From positions 9,960-73,959 of the forward strand of contig DATIEP010000026.1 in NCBI GenBank assembly GCA_035455745.1: a stretch of DNA of 64,000 bases. The letters are read 5' to 3'. Below, in pieces: positions 24,290 to 35,936 of this stretch; position 1 is the first letter of the stretch; each line of letters starts with the position of its first letter. A program made the position numbers and the translations under genes. The notes beneath the pieces were generated by a model. The model did no database searches and was not told the DNA's origin. It worked only from the letters and a program-made list of their open reading frames with translations. The stretch is from JADGGM01 sp027307005 (GTDB lineage: Bacteria; Gemmatimonadota; Gemmatimonadetes; Gemmatimonadales; Gemmatimonadaceae).

Positions 24290-25761
24290 GAGCACACCCG
24301 GTTGCGCCCCTGCGCCTTGGCGCGATACAACGCCTCGTCGGCCACGGCGATCAATTCTTCCGGCGAGTTCACCCGCGGCGACGGCACCGTCGCCACACCG
24401 ATGCTCACGGTCACGCGCAACCAACCGTACTCTCCCCCAGTCACGGGCGGCGTTTCTTCGACGCGCGCGCGAATGCGCTCGGCTAACGCAACGGCGCCGT
24501 CTTCGCCGGTCTCCGGCAGCACGACCACGAATTCCTCGCCGCCGAACCGCGCCACGACGTCTACCGCGCGCGCCTCGCGCTGCAGCACGCGGGACACACC
24601 GCGCAGCACCTCGTCGCCCACCACGTGGCCGTACGAATCGTTGATCGCCTTGAAGTGATCGAGGTCCACCATCAGCACCGAGAGATGCAACGCGTACCGG
24701 CGCGCGCGCTCGAGCTCCGACGTCAGGCGCTCCATGAGCGCGCGCCGATTGTGCGTTTGCGTGAGCGGGTCGGTGAGCGCCAACACCTCGAAGCGCGCCT
24801 TGTCGGCGCGGGTGGACTCGATCATCTGCGCGCGGCGGATCGCCGCCACCGCCGCGCGCACCACGGTGTCGGCGAATTCGACATCGGATGTCGCGAGCGG
24901 CGCTTCGTCCAACAAGGTGCGCAGAAAGATCACGCCCGCCTGCTCGCCATCCAGACGAAACGGCAACGCGACCACCGAGCGATACGGCACGAGCGTGCCG
25001 GCCGCGGCCCAGTCGAGACGCACGTCGTTGTACAATGCGCTCGCATCCACGTCTTCGATGAGCACGGGCTCGCCGGTCTCGAGCGCCGCGCGGATTTCCG
25101 GATACCGCTCGAGACGGATCTCGAGGTGCGCCAGCCCGGGCGCCTCGTACGCCGCCGCCACGACGCCCACCTGGTCGCCCGGCCGCGCCAACACGAGCGA
25201 GCAATGCGAGATGTCCAACGCCCGCGCGACGCGCCGAACGAGAATGTGGTACAGCTCCTCGGACGAGAAGTCGCCGGTCACCTCGTGCAGAATGTCGACG
25301 ATCTTGCGGCGGTTCTCGGCTTCGGTGCGGACGCGATCCAGCTCGACTTCGGTCGACCGCAGCGCCGACCGCGCGTGCAGCAGCTCCTGGCGCACGCGCA
25401 GCTGCATGCGGATGCGCGCGAGCAGCTCGCGCACGTGGAATGGCTTGCTCACGAAGTCCGTCGCGCCGAGGCTCAGCAGGCGCGCGGTGGCCTCGTCGGT
25501 CGGCAGCGCCGAGACCACCAGCACCGGCATGTCCCGCCACCGCGGATCGGCATTGATGCGGTGCAGGAGATCGTAGCCATCCACCCCGCGCATCATGACG
25601 TCGAACATCAGAAGGTCGGGTTCGTGCTCCGCCAGCGCCTCGAGGAGGCGCTCACCGCCTAACGTAACGGTGACGTCGAATCCCTGCTCTTTGAGCAGCC
25701 ACGAGATGGTGCGCGCGAGGACGTCGTCCTCGTCGGCGATCAGAATCCGCGGCCTATCCAT
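24286..25761 (-). CDS. Response regulator-GAF-GGDEF diguanylate cyclase
   Basis: A 491-residue signalling protein. Residues 1-125 are a receiver domain (phospho-acceptor Asp in LLMFDVMM, signature Lys in FVSKPFH). A coiled linker and GAF domain follow (about 165-325), then a GGDEF domain with an active GGEEF motif in RFGGEEFVVVLPE. The RxxD inhibitory site does not stand out. It should make c-di-GMP when phosphorylated or when the GAF domain is occupied. It overlaps the threonine dehydratase gene by 8 bp and the kinase gene by 4 bp. No histidine kinase is adjacent, so phosphorylation must come from elsewhere or be replaced by Ser/Thr phosphorylation. Confidence 0.94.
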   Translation of the reverse strand: MDRPRILIADEDDVLARTISWLLKEQGFDVTVTLGGERLLEALAEHEPDLLMFDVMMRGVDGYDLLHRINADPRWRDMPVLVVSALPTDEATARLLSLGATDFVSKPFHVRELLARIRMQLRVRQELLHARSALRSTEVELDRVRTEAENRRKIVDILHEVTGDFSSEELYHILVRRVARALDISHCSLVLARPGDQVGVVAAAYEAPGLAHLEIRLERYPEIRAALETGEPVLIEDVDASALYNDVRLDWAAAGTLVPYRSVVALPFRLDGEQAGVIFLRTLLDEAPLATSDVEFADTVVRAAVAAIRRAQMIESTRADKARFEVLALTDPLTQTHNRRALMERLTSELERARRYALHLSVLMVDLDHFKAINDSYGHVVGDEVLRGVSRVLQREARAVDVVARFGGEEFVVVLPETGEDGAVALAERIRARVEETPPVTGGEYGWLRVTVSIGVATVPSPRVNSPEELIAVADEALYRAKAQGRNRVCS

Positions 25762-26749
25762 CCGCCAGTAGCTCGCGGAGCCCCGACCACTCGATGTTGC
25801 CCCCGCTCAGGATGGCCACCGTCACGCCGCGCGCCTCCACGAGTCCCGCCTGCAGCGCCGCAACCGTGATCGCACCGCTCGGCTCCGCCACGATCTTGAG
25901 ACGGTCGAGCAGGTAGCGCACCGCATCGCGCATGGCCGCGTCGTCGACGAGCACCACATCGTCGATGAACGCCTGATGGTGGGCGAATGGAATCGAGCCG
26001 ATCTCGACCGCCAGCAGGCCGTCCGCGAGGCCCGACGTGTTCGCGAGACGCACGGGCGCGCCATGCTCGCGGGCCCGCGTGAGCTTCGGAGCGCCGCGGG
26101 GCTCGACGCCGATCACGCGCGCACGCGGCGCCAGCGCCTTGATTGCCGTCGCGACGCCCGCACTCAAGCCGCCGCCGCCCACCGGCACGAGCACCGTCTC
26201 GACGTTAGGCACGTCTTCGGCGATTTCGAGGCCGGTCGTGCCCTGGCCCGCGATGATGACGTGGTTGTCGTAGGGCGGCACCAGCGTCATCCCCTCCGCC
26301 ACCACCAGTTCCGCCGCGCGCGCCATGCGGTGCGCCGTCGTCGTGCCGGCGAGCTCGATCCGGGCGCCTAACCGTTGGGCGCCGGCGCGCTTCGCCGCCG
26401 TGACGGTGGTCGGCATCACCACCGTGGCCGGCACGCCGAACAGCCGCGCCGCCAACGCAACCGCCTGGGCGTGATTCCCCGATGACGGCGCCACGACACC
26501 CCGCGCGCGCTGCTCTTCCGTAAGGCGCGACAGGAACGTGTACGCTCCGCGGAACTTGAACGCGCCGCCGCGCTGCAGCATCTCGGGCTTCACGTACAGC
26601 TCGCCCGCTCCGAGTCCGATCGTCAGCGCCAGATCGTCGGCCGGCAACAACGGCGTTCGCACCGCCACGCCACGCAGCACGCCCGCCGCGGCGCGGATGT
26701 CGGCGAGAGTAACGAGACGCGTGCTGGTGGACGGCGCCGTCGACGTCAT
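25754..26749 (-). CDS. Threonine/serine dehydratase (catabolic type, no ACT domain)
   Basis: A 331-residue fold-type II PLP enzyme. The PLP lysine lies in GGAFKFRGAY, the phosphate-binding SSGNHAQAVA follows, and the glycine loop VPVGGGGLSAG is present. It deaminates threonine (or serine) to a 2-oxoacid; a serine racemase activity is the main alternative. The ACT regulatory domain of biosynthetic IlvA is missing, so feedback by isoleucine is not expected. The ATG at 26749 is preferred over 26791. It lies 70 bp after gyrA and overlaps the cyclase gene, giving an odd mix of metabolism and signalling in one unit. Confidence 0.92.
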   Translation of the reverse strand: MTSTAPSTSTRLVTLADIRAAAGVLRGVAVRTPLLPADDLALTIGLGAGELYVKPEMLQRGGAFKFRGAYTFLSRLTEEQRARGVVAPSSGNHAQAVALAARLFGVPATVVMPTTVTAAKRAGAQRLGARIELAGTTTAHRMARAAELVVAEGMTLVPPYDNHVIIAGQGTTGLEIAEDVPNVETVLVPVGGGGLSAGVATAIKALAPRARVIGVEPRGAPKLTRAREHGAPVRLANTSGLADGLLAVEIGSIPFAHHQAFIDDVVLVDDAAMRDAVRYLLDRLKIVAEPSGAITVAALQAGLVEARGVTVAILSGGNIEWSGLRELLADG

Positions 26750-26819
26750 GATGGCACTCTGCTCTGAGAGACCCGGTCCCGCCGGAGGCACGAACGAGCC
26801 GCCTGTGCGGTGCGTGCTG

Positions 26820-29336
<2,517 letters not shown>

Positions 29337-29482
29337 GCGGGTACGGCAGAGGAGAACGATTGCGGGAAGGTCATGGCCTGAAATCTAATCCGCGCGGAGG
29401 CCGCGGACAACGGGCGACCGACAATCTAAGCTCTTGCAGGTGCGCGGCTTACGAAGCAGGCTCAGCCGCGATTCCAGGGGAG

Positions 29483-30382
29483 CTAGCGTCGTGTCCGCTG
29501 TCGGCCGCCATCGCCATCCATGACCTCGCGCACCGCGGCAGCATCGTCGTCGCCTAACCCGGCCTCGACCGCGCGCGCGAACTGCTCCCGGATCACCGCC
29601 GTCGCCGGCAGGGCAAGCCCGTGCTCCGCCGCACTCGTCAACACCAGATCCAGGTCCTTGAGCATGAGACGCGTGCTGAACTGCGCATCGTACCGGCGCT
29701 CGAACAGCAGCGGCGACTTGTAGCCCATGAATGGAGACGCGAGCACGGAGCTCAATAGCGTCTCGCGAAAGAGATCGAGTGGAAGGCCCGATTTATGGGC
29801 GGCCGCGATCGATTCGGCAAGCAGCTCGATCGTGCCGCCCACCAGCAGATTCATCACGAGTTTGAGCGCACTTGCCTGACCGATCGCGCCGGCGCGGATG
29901 ATCTGCTTGGCCATCACCAGCACGATGCCCGACACATCCGCCACCGCCGCGGCGTCCCCGCTCACGATAGCCACCAACGTGCCCGAAGTCGCCTGGCCGA
30001 TGCTCCCCATGACCGGCGACTCGACGTATCGCACGCCCGCCTTCCCGCACTGCTCGGCGAAGCGCACGGAATCGGCGGGCCCAACGGTCGATGCGTTGAC
30101 GATCGTGCTGCCCTCGCGCGCGCCGGCCAACGCGCCGCGGCTTCCGCCTAACACAGCCGACACCGCCGCCGGGTCCGACACCATCACGACGATGACACGC
30201 GATCCCGCCGACGCGTCCCGCGGGTTGTCGGCCACACGAGCGCCGCGCTTGATCAGCGCGTCCGCGCGACCCGGCGTGCGATTCCACGCCGTGACCAGAT
30301 AGCCGGCATCGACGAGTCGGTGCGCCATGGGTTTGCCCATGGCGCCCAACCCGAGAAATGCGACCGGTGCCCCGGTATCCAT
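29483..30382 (-). CDS. Beta-hydroxyacid dehydrogenase family NAD(P) oxidoreductase
   Basis: A 299-residue member of the 3-hydroxyisobutyrate dehydrogenase / glyoxylate-succinic semialdehyde reductase family. The dinucleotide-binding loop is FLGLGAMGKPMA, the substrate loop includes SPVMGSIGQATSG, and the catalytic Lys sits in ASALKLVMNLL. The Asn-Arg after the second strand (WNRTPGRAD) favours NADP over NAD. It is the last gene of the minus-strand run that starts with the quinone-type oxidoreductase at 32609, after a 45-bp gap. The substrate is not defined. Confidence 0.9.
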   Translation of the reverse strand: MDTGAPVAFLGLGAMGKPMAHRLVDAGYLVTAWNRTPGRADALIKRGARVADNPRDASAGSRVIVVMVSDPAAVSAVLGGSRGALAGAREGSTIVNASTVGPADSVRFAEQCGKAGVRYVESPVMGSIGQATSGTLVAIVSGDAAAVADVSGIVLVMAKQIIRAGAIGQASALKLVMNLLVGGTIELLAESIAAAHKSGLPLDLFRETLLSSVLASPFMGYKSPLLFERRYDAQFSTRLMLKDLDLVLTSAAEHGLALPATAVIREQFARAVEAGLGDDDAAAVREVMDGDGGRQRTRR

Positions 30383-30427
30383 GCCACCAACTTACCACGT
30401 CGCCGCCGCACAGCCAGGGAGCGTCCG

Positions 30428-30652
30428 TTAGTTGCGCGTCCCGCGCCGCACGTCGAAGATCGCGCTCCGCCGGCACCGGGGGCAGATGAGCCACTCCCGC
30501 CGCCGAGCATAGCCGAGGCCGAACGACCCGCCGCCGATCGGCCGCTGGGTCATCGCCACGTGACAGCGCGGGCACAAAGGCGCGTCGCCCCGCACGAACG
30601 CATCGCGGATGCCGGCCTGTTCCGTCGCGTCGTACTGCGCCCGATCAGCCAT
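30428..30652 (-). CDS. Small zinc-ribbon protein
   Basis: A 74-residue protein with two CPRC pairs (residues 27-30 and 57-60) that should hold one zinc ion, separated by a Gly/Arg-rich segment. It ends in a short basic tail. The ATG at 30652 lies inside the end of the upstream SRPBCC gene (8-bp overlap), a sign of coupling. Zinc ribbons of this size often bind nucleic acid or a partner protein. I do not recognise a named family. Confidence 0.72.
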   Translation of the reverse strand: MADRAQYDATEQAGIRDAFVRGDAPLCPRCHVAMTQRPIGGGSFGLGYARRREWLICPRCRRSAIFDVRRGTRN

Positions 30653-31187
30653 CGTCCACCGGAAACGATGGCCGCGTCGCGCCGTCCGGTTCTGCGGAAG
30701 ATCGCTCCGGCGCCGACCGGAGCGGGCTCGATGTCGCCTCGATTTCGCCACGGGGTCCGGGATCGCGCTGTATCGCGGACTTGAGTCGCGACAACTCGAA
30801 CCGCATGTGCATCGCCACCACCGCTCGCCCAACGGTGCCCCATGCAAACGCGGCGAGCGGCGAACCGCCATGCACCTCGTACGATCGCCGCACCAGCGTC
30901 TCCGCACCATCGGCGATGAAACTCCACCGCTCTTCCCCGCGCCACGGGCCATCATAGGTGAACGCGACTTCGCGGTCGCTCGTCGCCTCGATGACGTACT
31001 CGAACCGCATGCCGCCGAACAACTCGAGCGCGAAGTGGTCGCCGGCGCCTAACACGGGACTCGACGTGCGCGGCACGAGATGGACGTCGGGCGCCATCCA
31101 ATCCTGCGCGCGCTCGACCGTGAGGAGCGCGCGCATCGCCTGCGCCGGCGTCGCCGGCACGACGACCAGCTCCTCGATGCGCGTCAT
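30645..31187 (-). CDS. SRPBCC-fold (START/polyketide cyclase-like) protein
   Basis: A 180-residue protein that begins with the SRPBCC pattern MTRIEELVVVPATPAQAMRALLTVE and has the expected strands (HFALELFGGMRFEYVI, EVAFTYDGPWRGEERWSFI) and a long C-terminal helix with RFELSRLK. Such proteins form a hydrophobic cavity for lipids or other small molecules. The last 35 residues are Pro/Ser/Arg-rich and probably disordered. The start overlaps the thioesterase stop (ATGA), so the thioesterase product or ligand may be shared. Function otherwise unknown. Confidence 0.8.
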   Translation of the reverse strand: MTRIEELVVVPATPAQAMRALLTVERAQDWMAPDVHLVPRTSSPVLGAGDHFALELFGGMRFEYVIEATSDREVAFTYDGPWRGEERWSFIADGAETLVRRSYEVHGGSPLAAFAWGTVGRAVVAMHMRFELSRLKSAIQRDPGPRGEIEATSSPLRSAPERSSAEPDGATRPSFPVDDG

Positions 31188-31564
31188 ACCGCAACCAGCA
31201 GCGCGCGCACGGCATCCGGAATCGGAACCGTTCGGCGTGCCTCGTAATCGTACATCACTTGCACGGTACGCCCCTCCGCGACGACACGATCCTCGTCCGT
31301 CGCGCGAATCACGTACGACCACACCCACGCCTTCGTTCGCACTTCGCTCGTCACGATCTCGATGTCGAGCGCTTGCCCGATCATCGCCTCGCTCACGTAT
31401 CGGACGGTCGCTTCGGCCACGATGAACGGAAAGTCCGCGTCGCCGTGCATCCGGTCGACCCATGCGTGGTGTCGCGCCATCTCGAAGTATGTGAGGTACA
31501 CGGCGTTGTTGGCGTGTCCTTTCGAATCGTAATCCGCGTATCGCGTTTCGAGCGGGAACCGCAT
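31184..31564 (-). CDS. Hot-dog fold acyl-CoA thioesterase (YbgC/FadM type)
   Basis: A 126-residue 4-hydroxybenzoyl-CoA thioesterase-like enzyme. The N-terminal signature YADYDSKGHANNAVYLTYFE contains the Asp, Gly-His and Asn-Asn block of the family. It should cleave acyl-CoA thioesters in the cytoplasm. The frame is open upstream, but the ATG at 31564 gives the usual family length and lies one base after the dehydrogenase stop. It is coupled by ATGA to the SRPBCC gene downstream. Chain-length preference unknown. Confidence 0.9.
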   Translation of the reverse strand: MRFPLETRYADYDSKGHANNAVYLTYFEMARHHAWVDRMHGDADFPFIVAEATVRYVSEAMIGQALDIEIVTSEVRTKAWVWSYVIRATDEDRVVAEGRTVQVMYDYEARRTVPIPDAVRALLVAV

Positions 31565-31565
31565 G

Positions 31566-32609
31566 TCAATCGGCCCCGCCCACCCGCAGCACGATCTTGC
31601 CGATATGGTCGGGCGACGCGAGCCGCTCGTACGCCGCCCGCCCATCCTCCAGGTCGAACACCGAGTCGATCACCGGCGACAGATGCCCGCGCTCGAACGC
31701 GCGCAGCATGGCGTCGAGCTCGCGATCGTTGCCCATCGTCGAGCCGAGGATGGACCACTGGTTCCAGAAGAGCCGGCGGACATCGGTCTCGACCATCGGC
31801 CCGCTCGTCGCGCCGCAGGTGACGAGCCGCCCGCGCTTGCCTAACGCCAGGAGGGACTGCGTCCAGGTCGCCTCGCCCACGGTGTCCACGACGACGTCCG
31901 CGCCGCGCTTGTTCGTGCGCGCGCGCACCTCCCGCGCCACGTCCTGCGTGCGGTGGTTGAACACGGCGTCAGCGCCTAACGCAAGCGCCCGCTCGAGCTT
32001 CGCGTCGCTGCTCGACGTGACCCACACGCGCGCGCCGTGCAGCTTCGCGATCTGCAGCGCCGAGAGCGCCACGCCGCCGCCGATGCCCCAGATCAGCACG
32101 AGGTCGCCCTCGTGCACGCCGGCGCGCGTCACCATCATCCGCCACGCCGTGAGCGCCGCCAACGGCAGCGCCGCCGCAACCTCCCACCGGACGCGGGACG
32201 CAATGCGCCGCACGTTGGGCGCCGGCACCACGAGATATTCCGCACACGTGCCCGGCACGTGCTCCCCCAGAATCTTGTACGACACGCACAACGACTGCTC
32301 GCCGTCGCGGCAGTACTCGCATGTACGATCGCTGATACCCGGCTGGATGAGCACGCGGTCGCCGACCACCACATCGTGCACGTCCGCGCCAACCGCATCC
32401 ACGATCCCTGCGCCGTCGGAACCAACGACCCAATCCGGCGTGATCGTGATGCCGGGCAGACCACCCAGCACGAAGAGATCGAGCCGGTTGAGCGCCGCCG
32501 CGCGGATGCGTACGCGCACGTCGTTCTCCGTGCGCAACTCCGGTGTCGGAATCTCGCGCACCTCGAGACGGTCGAATCCCCCATGCGACGAGATGGTAAG
32601 TGCTCGCAC
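31566..32609 (-). CDS. Zinc-binding alcohol dehydrogenase / quinone oxidoreductase family (MDR) enzyme
   Basis: A 347-residue medium-chain dehydrogenase. The GroES-like N-terminal domain has GSDGAGIVDAVG, and the structural-metal loop CEYCRDGEQSLC carries three Cys. The Rossmann domain has LIWGIGGGVALSALQIA. A catalytic zinc ligand set is not obvious (Leu-Asp-Leu replaces the usual Cys region), so a quinone or enoyl reductase role is as likely as alcohol dehydrogenation. GTG start at 32609. It heads a five-gene minus-strand run (dehydrogenase, thioesterase, SRPBCC, zinc ribbon, hydroxyacid dehydrogenase). It is divergent from the E2 gene across a 100-bp A+T-enriched spacer. Confidence 0.88.
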   Translation of the reverse strand: MRALTISSHGGFDRLEVREIPTPELRTENDVRVRIRAAALNRLDLFVLGGLPGITITPDWVVGSDGAGIVDAVGADVHDVVVGDRVLIQPGISDRTCEYCRDGEQSLCVSYKILGEHVPGTCAEYLVVPAPNVRRIASRVRWEVAAALPLAALTAWRMMVTRAGVHEGDLVLIWGIGGGVALSALQIAKLHGARVWVTSSSDAKLERALALGADAVFNHRTQDVAREVRARTNKRGADVVVDTVGEATWTQSLLALGKRGRLVTCGATSGPMVETDVRRLFWNQWSILGSTMGNDRELDAMLRAFERGHLSPVIDSVFDLEDGRAAYERLASPDHIGKIVLRVGGAD

Positions 32610-32709
32610 GATGATGTCGTCGAGTTATATTTGGAGTTTGAATGCTACCGAGCGCTCGTGCGCGGAGCAACGCGCAGTCAAATTCGGTTCTACCACACGT
32701 GTCAACGCT

Positions 32710-33981
32710 ATGATTTCGATCAAGGTGCCGCCGCTCGGTGAATCGATCGTCGAAGCGACGGTTGCGCGCTGGGTAAAGCGCGAGGGCGACACGGTTGCGC
32801 AAGGCGATACCATCGTCGAGCTCGAAACCGACAAGATCACCGTGGAAGTTCCGGCGCTCAAAGCCGGCACGCTCGTCAAGCGCCTCCATCAGGAAGGCGA
32901 TGTCGTCAAAGTAGATGACGAGCTCGGCCAGATCGACGAGACGGCCACCGCGTCGGCGCCGCGCGCCGGAGCAGCGTCGGCCGCAGTCGGTGCATCATCG
33001 TCGACGCCGGCTGCAACCGTAGCGCCGCCGGCGCCGCCGCCGCCGTCAGCGCCCACACGCGCCTCGCCGGCCGCTCGTCGCGTCGCCGACGACGCCGGAA
33101 TCGACCTGGCTGCCGTGTCGGGCAGCGGTCGCGGCGGCATGGTCACCAAGAGCGACGTGATCGAAGCACATGGCGACGGCGCACGCGCCCAACAACCGCG
33201 CGCCGCAGCAGCAACTCCCGCGGCTCCGCCCGAGCCGGCGCGCGCTCCGGCGCCGCGCCCAACGGCGCCGGCACCCGCCGCCGAAGGCCGCGAAACCCGC
33301 GAACGCATGACGACGCGCCGCAAGCGCATCGCCGAAAATCTCGTGCAGGCGCAGCATGCCACCGCACACCTCACGACGTTCAACGAAGTCGATATGTCGG
33401 GGGTCATGGGAGTCCGCGACCGCCTAAAGGAACGCGTCGAGAAGCAGCACGGCGTCAAGCTGACGTTCATGCCGTTTTTCGCGCGCGCAGCGACGATGGC
33501 GCTCACGGCCTATCCGGTTGTGAACGCGCAGATCGACGGCGACACCATCACCTACAAGCACTACGTGAACCTCGGCATCGCCGTCGCGTCGGATCAGGGA
33601 CTCGTCGTCCCGGTGATCAAAGACGCCGATCGCATGGGGATGATCGAGTTCAGCCGCCAATTGTCGGCTGTCGCCGCGCGCGCGCGCGACGGCAAGCTCA
33701 CAATGGATGATCTCACCGGCGGGACGTTCACGATTACTAACGGCGGCGTATTCGGCTCGCTGGTATCGACGCCGATCCTGAACTATCCGCAGGTCGGCAT
33801 CCTGGGCCTGCACAAAATCCAGGACCGCCCGGTCGCGGTGGGTGGCGCCGTCGTGATCCGCCCGATGATGTACATCGCGCTGTCGTACGACCATCGCCTC
33901 GTCGATGGCCAACAGGCCGTGCTCTTTCTCGTGCGCATGAAGGAGCTGATGGAAGACCCGGCGGCCATGCTCGTCGATTAG
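32710..33981 (+). CDS. odhB: Dihydrolipoamide acyltransferase, E2 of a 2-oxoacid (probably 2-oxoglutarate) dehydrogenase
   Basis: A 423-residue E2. One lipoyl domain carries the lipoylated Lys in ELETDKITVEV. After an Ala/Pro-rich linker comes the E3/E1-binding domain (SPAARRVADDAGIDLAAVSGSGRGGMVTKSDV), a second linker, and the catalytic acyltransferase domain ending in SYDHRLVDGQQA with the active His and Asp. One lipoyl domain and the overall length fit succinyltransferase (SucB/OdhB) better than acetyltransferase. The ATG at 32710 is right for the lipoyl domain; the frame is open far upstream without meaning. The E3 gene follows 55 bp downstream. No sucA is in the window. Confidence 0.92.
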   Translation: MISIKVPPLGESIVEATVARWVKREGDTVAQGDTIVELETDKITVEVPALKAGTLVKRLHQEGDVVKVDDELGQIDETATASAPRAGAASAAVGASSSTPAATVAPPAPPPPSAPTRASPAARRVADDAGIDLAAVSGSGRGGMVTKSDVIEAHGDGARAQQPRAAAATPAAPPEPARAPAPRPTAPAPAAEGRETRERMTTRRKRIAENLVQAQHATAHLTTFNEVDMSGVMGVRDRLKERVEKQHGVKLTFMPFFARAATMALTAYPVVNAQIDGDTITYKHYVNLGIAVASDQGLVVPVIKDADRMGMIEFSRQLSAVAARARDGKLTMDDLTGGTFTITNGGVFGSLVSTPILNYPQVGILGLHKIQDRPVAVGGAVVIRPMMYIALSYDHRLVDGQQAVLFLVRMKELMEDPAAMLVD

Positions 33982-34036
33982 GCGCGCGCGGCGCGCGGGA
34001 ACATCGTCCGTGCGCTTCTCGTTTACCGGTTAGGCA

Positions 34037-35443
34037 ATGGCTGATACGCTTTCTCCCGACGTCGTCGTCATCGGCGGCGGTCCAGGCGGGTACGTGGCCG
34101 CGATTCGCGCCGCGCAGCTCGGCCTGTCCACGGTGTGCGTCGAAATGGACGCTACGCTGGGCGGCACGTGCGTGAACGTGGGGTGCATCCCGTCCAAAGC
34201 GCTCCTGCAGTCGTCCGAGCACTTCGAGTTCACCCGCACGCATCTCGCCGACCACGGCGTGAAGGTCGGCGACGTGACGCTCGATCTTCCCACGATGCTC
34301 ACGCGCAAAGATCGCGTCGTGTCCGCCAACACGCGCGGCATCGAGTATCTGTTCCGGAAGAACAACGTCACCTGGGCGAAGGGACGCGGCACGCTGCGTC
34401 CGGGAAACGTGGTCGAAGTGCGCGCGGCGGATGGCGCGACCACCACCTATCGGGCGCGCGACGTCGTCATCGCGACGGGCAGCGTGCCCATCGCGCTGCC
34501 CTTTCTTCCGTTCGATGAAGAACGCGTGCTGTCCAACGTCGGCGCGCTCACCATGCCCGAGGTCCCGCGACATCTCATCGTGATCGGCGGCGGCGTGGTC
34601 GGCCTCGAGCTCGGCTCGGTGTGGCGCCGGTTAGGCGCAGAGGTCACGATCATCGAGCTCTTGCCGACGATTCTCGCCGGCAACGATGCCGACGTGGTGA
34701 AAGAGGCCGACAAGGTGTTTCGCGCGCAGGGGCTCGCGATCCGCGCCGGAACCAAGGTCACCGGCGCCACGCGCGACGGCGCCGCCATCCGCGTCGAGAT
34801 CGAATCCACCGGCGCCAGGGAAACGCTCACCGCAGACCGGGTGCTGGTCGCCGTTGGGCGCAAGCCATCCCTCACCGGGATCGACGCGGCAGCGCTCGGA
34901 CTGGCCGTCGGCGCGCGCGGCGAGATCATCGTCGACAAGCAGATGCGCACGAACGTGCCGCACGTATTTGCGATCGGCGACGTGGTGGGCGGCCTGCTGC
35001 TGGCGCACAAGGCCGAAGAGGAAGGGGTCGTGGCCGTGGAGACCATCGCCGGCCGGCGTACGCAGATGAACTATCGCCCGGTGCCGTCGATCGTGTACAC
35101 GTGGCCGGAGATCGCGGCCATCGGCCTAACCGAACAGCAGGTGAAGGAGAGCGGCCGCGCGTACCGCGTTGGCCGGTTCCCGTACTCGGCGAATGGACGC
35201 GCGCGCACGGCGGGCGAGACCACCGGGTTCGTCAAGCTGATCGCCGACACGCGAACCGACCTGCTGCTCGGCGCGCACATGATCGGACCAACCGTATCCG
35301 AGCTCGCGGCCGAGCTGGTGCTGGCCTTCGCCTACGATGCGTCGGCCGAGGATGTCGCGACCACCATTCACGCCCATCCGACGCTGAGCGAAGCGACCAA
35401 GGAAGCCGCGTTAGGCGTCGAGGGCCACGCGATTCACATCTAG
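34037..35443 (+). CDS. lpdA: Dihydrolipoamide dehydrogenase (E3)
   Basis: A 468-residue flavoprotein disulfide reductase that reoxidises the lipoyl group of E2 and reduces NAD. The FAD site is VVVIGGGPGGYVAAIRAAQLG, the redox disulfide is GGTCVNVGCIPSK, the NAD site is LIVIGGGVVGLELGSVW, and the C-terminal His-Pro-Thr-Leu-Ser-Glu block (HAHPTLSEA) completes the dimer-shared active site. It is the second gene of the E2-E3 unit and is followed by a strong terminator. A GTTAGGC heptamer (34029-34035) sits just before the start codon. Confidence 0.97.
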   Translation: MADTLSPDVVVIGGGPGGYVAAIRAAQLGLSTVCVEMDATLGGTCVNVGCIPSKALLQSSEHFEFTRTHLADHGVKVGDVTLDLPTMLTRKDRVVSANTRGIEYLFRKNNVTWAKGRGTLRPGNVVEVRAADGATTTYRARDVVIATGSVPIALPFLPFDEERVLSNVGALTMPEVPRHLIVIGGGVVGLELGSVWRRLGAEVTIIELLPTILAGNDADVVKEADKVFRAQGLAIRAGTKVTGATRDGAAIRVEIESTGARETLTADRVLVAVGRKPSLTGIDAAALGLAVGARGEIIVDKQMRTNVPHVFAIGDVVGGLLLAHKAEEEGVVAVETIAGRRTQMNYRPVPSIVYTWPEIAAIGLTEQQVKESGRAYRVGRFPYSANGRARTAGETTGFVKLIADTRTDLLLGAHMIGPTVSELAAELVLAFAYDASAEDVATTIHAHPTLSEATKEAALGVEGHAIHI

Positions 35444-35462
35444 GCGCGGTCGCTCGGTGCAG

Positions 35463-35498
35463 AAAAAAAACGCACGCCCGAGAGCGTGCGCCTTTTTT
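35463..35498. terminator. Bidirectional rho-independent terminator
   Basis: A 7-bp GC stem (35471-35477 with 35484-35490) and 6-nt loop are flanked by eight A on the left and six T on the right. It therefore works in both directions, for lpdA on plus and for the anti-sigma gene ending at 35517 on minus. It is the clearest intrinsic terminator in the window. Confidence 0.93.
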
Positions 35499-35516
35499 GT
35501 CGACCGTCCGGTCGCG

Positions 35517-35936
35517 TCAGCGGCCTTTGGTCAACGCAGCGCCGATCGCCATGCCGACGGCCACGGCACCAGCCGTCGCGGCCATCGCCACCATCGGATT
35601 CACCGTCACTTGCTTTTTGTACCACGGAAGAGCGGCCGGCGCATTTTCCGGCAGCGCTTCCATGATCTGGCTGTACACGTGCACCGGCGTCTTCATCTCG
35701 CGCCGCACTTCGACTTCCTTCTCGATGCGCAGCCAGAACTCGACGTCGCGCGTGTTGCCATGGGCGCGCGCCTCGCTCTCCGGCACCTCGCCGTCGAGCC
35801 ACTCGTTCAGGGTCGCAGTCCGGGTGTCGCCGGCTAACGGGACCTCGCGATCGGACAGCGGACGCGCCGCAGAAGTCTCACGCGTCTTTGGCGTGTCTTC
35901 GCTCCGGCGCTCTCGGGGATCAAGGTTATCAAGCAT
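35517..35936 (-). CDS. Probable anti-sigma factor with C-terminal membrane segment
   Basis: A 139-residue protein whose start overlaps the stop of the ECF sigma gene (ATGA), the usual layout for a cognate anti-sigma factor. A segment ATLNEWLDGEVPESEARAH resembles the N-terminal part of anti-sigma domains, but the zinc ligands (HxxxCxxC) are absent. A single hydrophobic helix (VAMAATAGAVAVGMAIGAAL) near the C-terminus should anchor it in the inner membrane with the N-terminus inside. The role is inferred from position and shape, not from a named domain. Confidence 0.68.
   Translation of the reverse strand: MLDNLDPRERRSEDTPKTRETSAARPLSDREVPLAGDTRTATLNEWLDGEVPESEARAHGNTRDVEFWLRIEKEVEVRREMKTPVHVYSQIMEALPENAPAALPWYKKQVTVNPMVAMAATAGAVAVGMAIGAALTKGR

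Noticed and set aside
23144..25540. A single 798-codon minus frame that would fuse the kinase with upstream sequence
   Set aside because: The upstream part is the diguanylate cyclase gene in a wrong frame. The kinase starts at the GTG at 24289.
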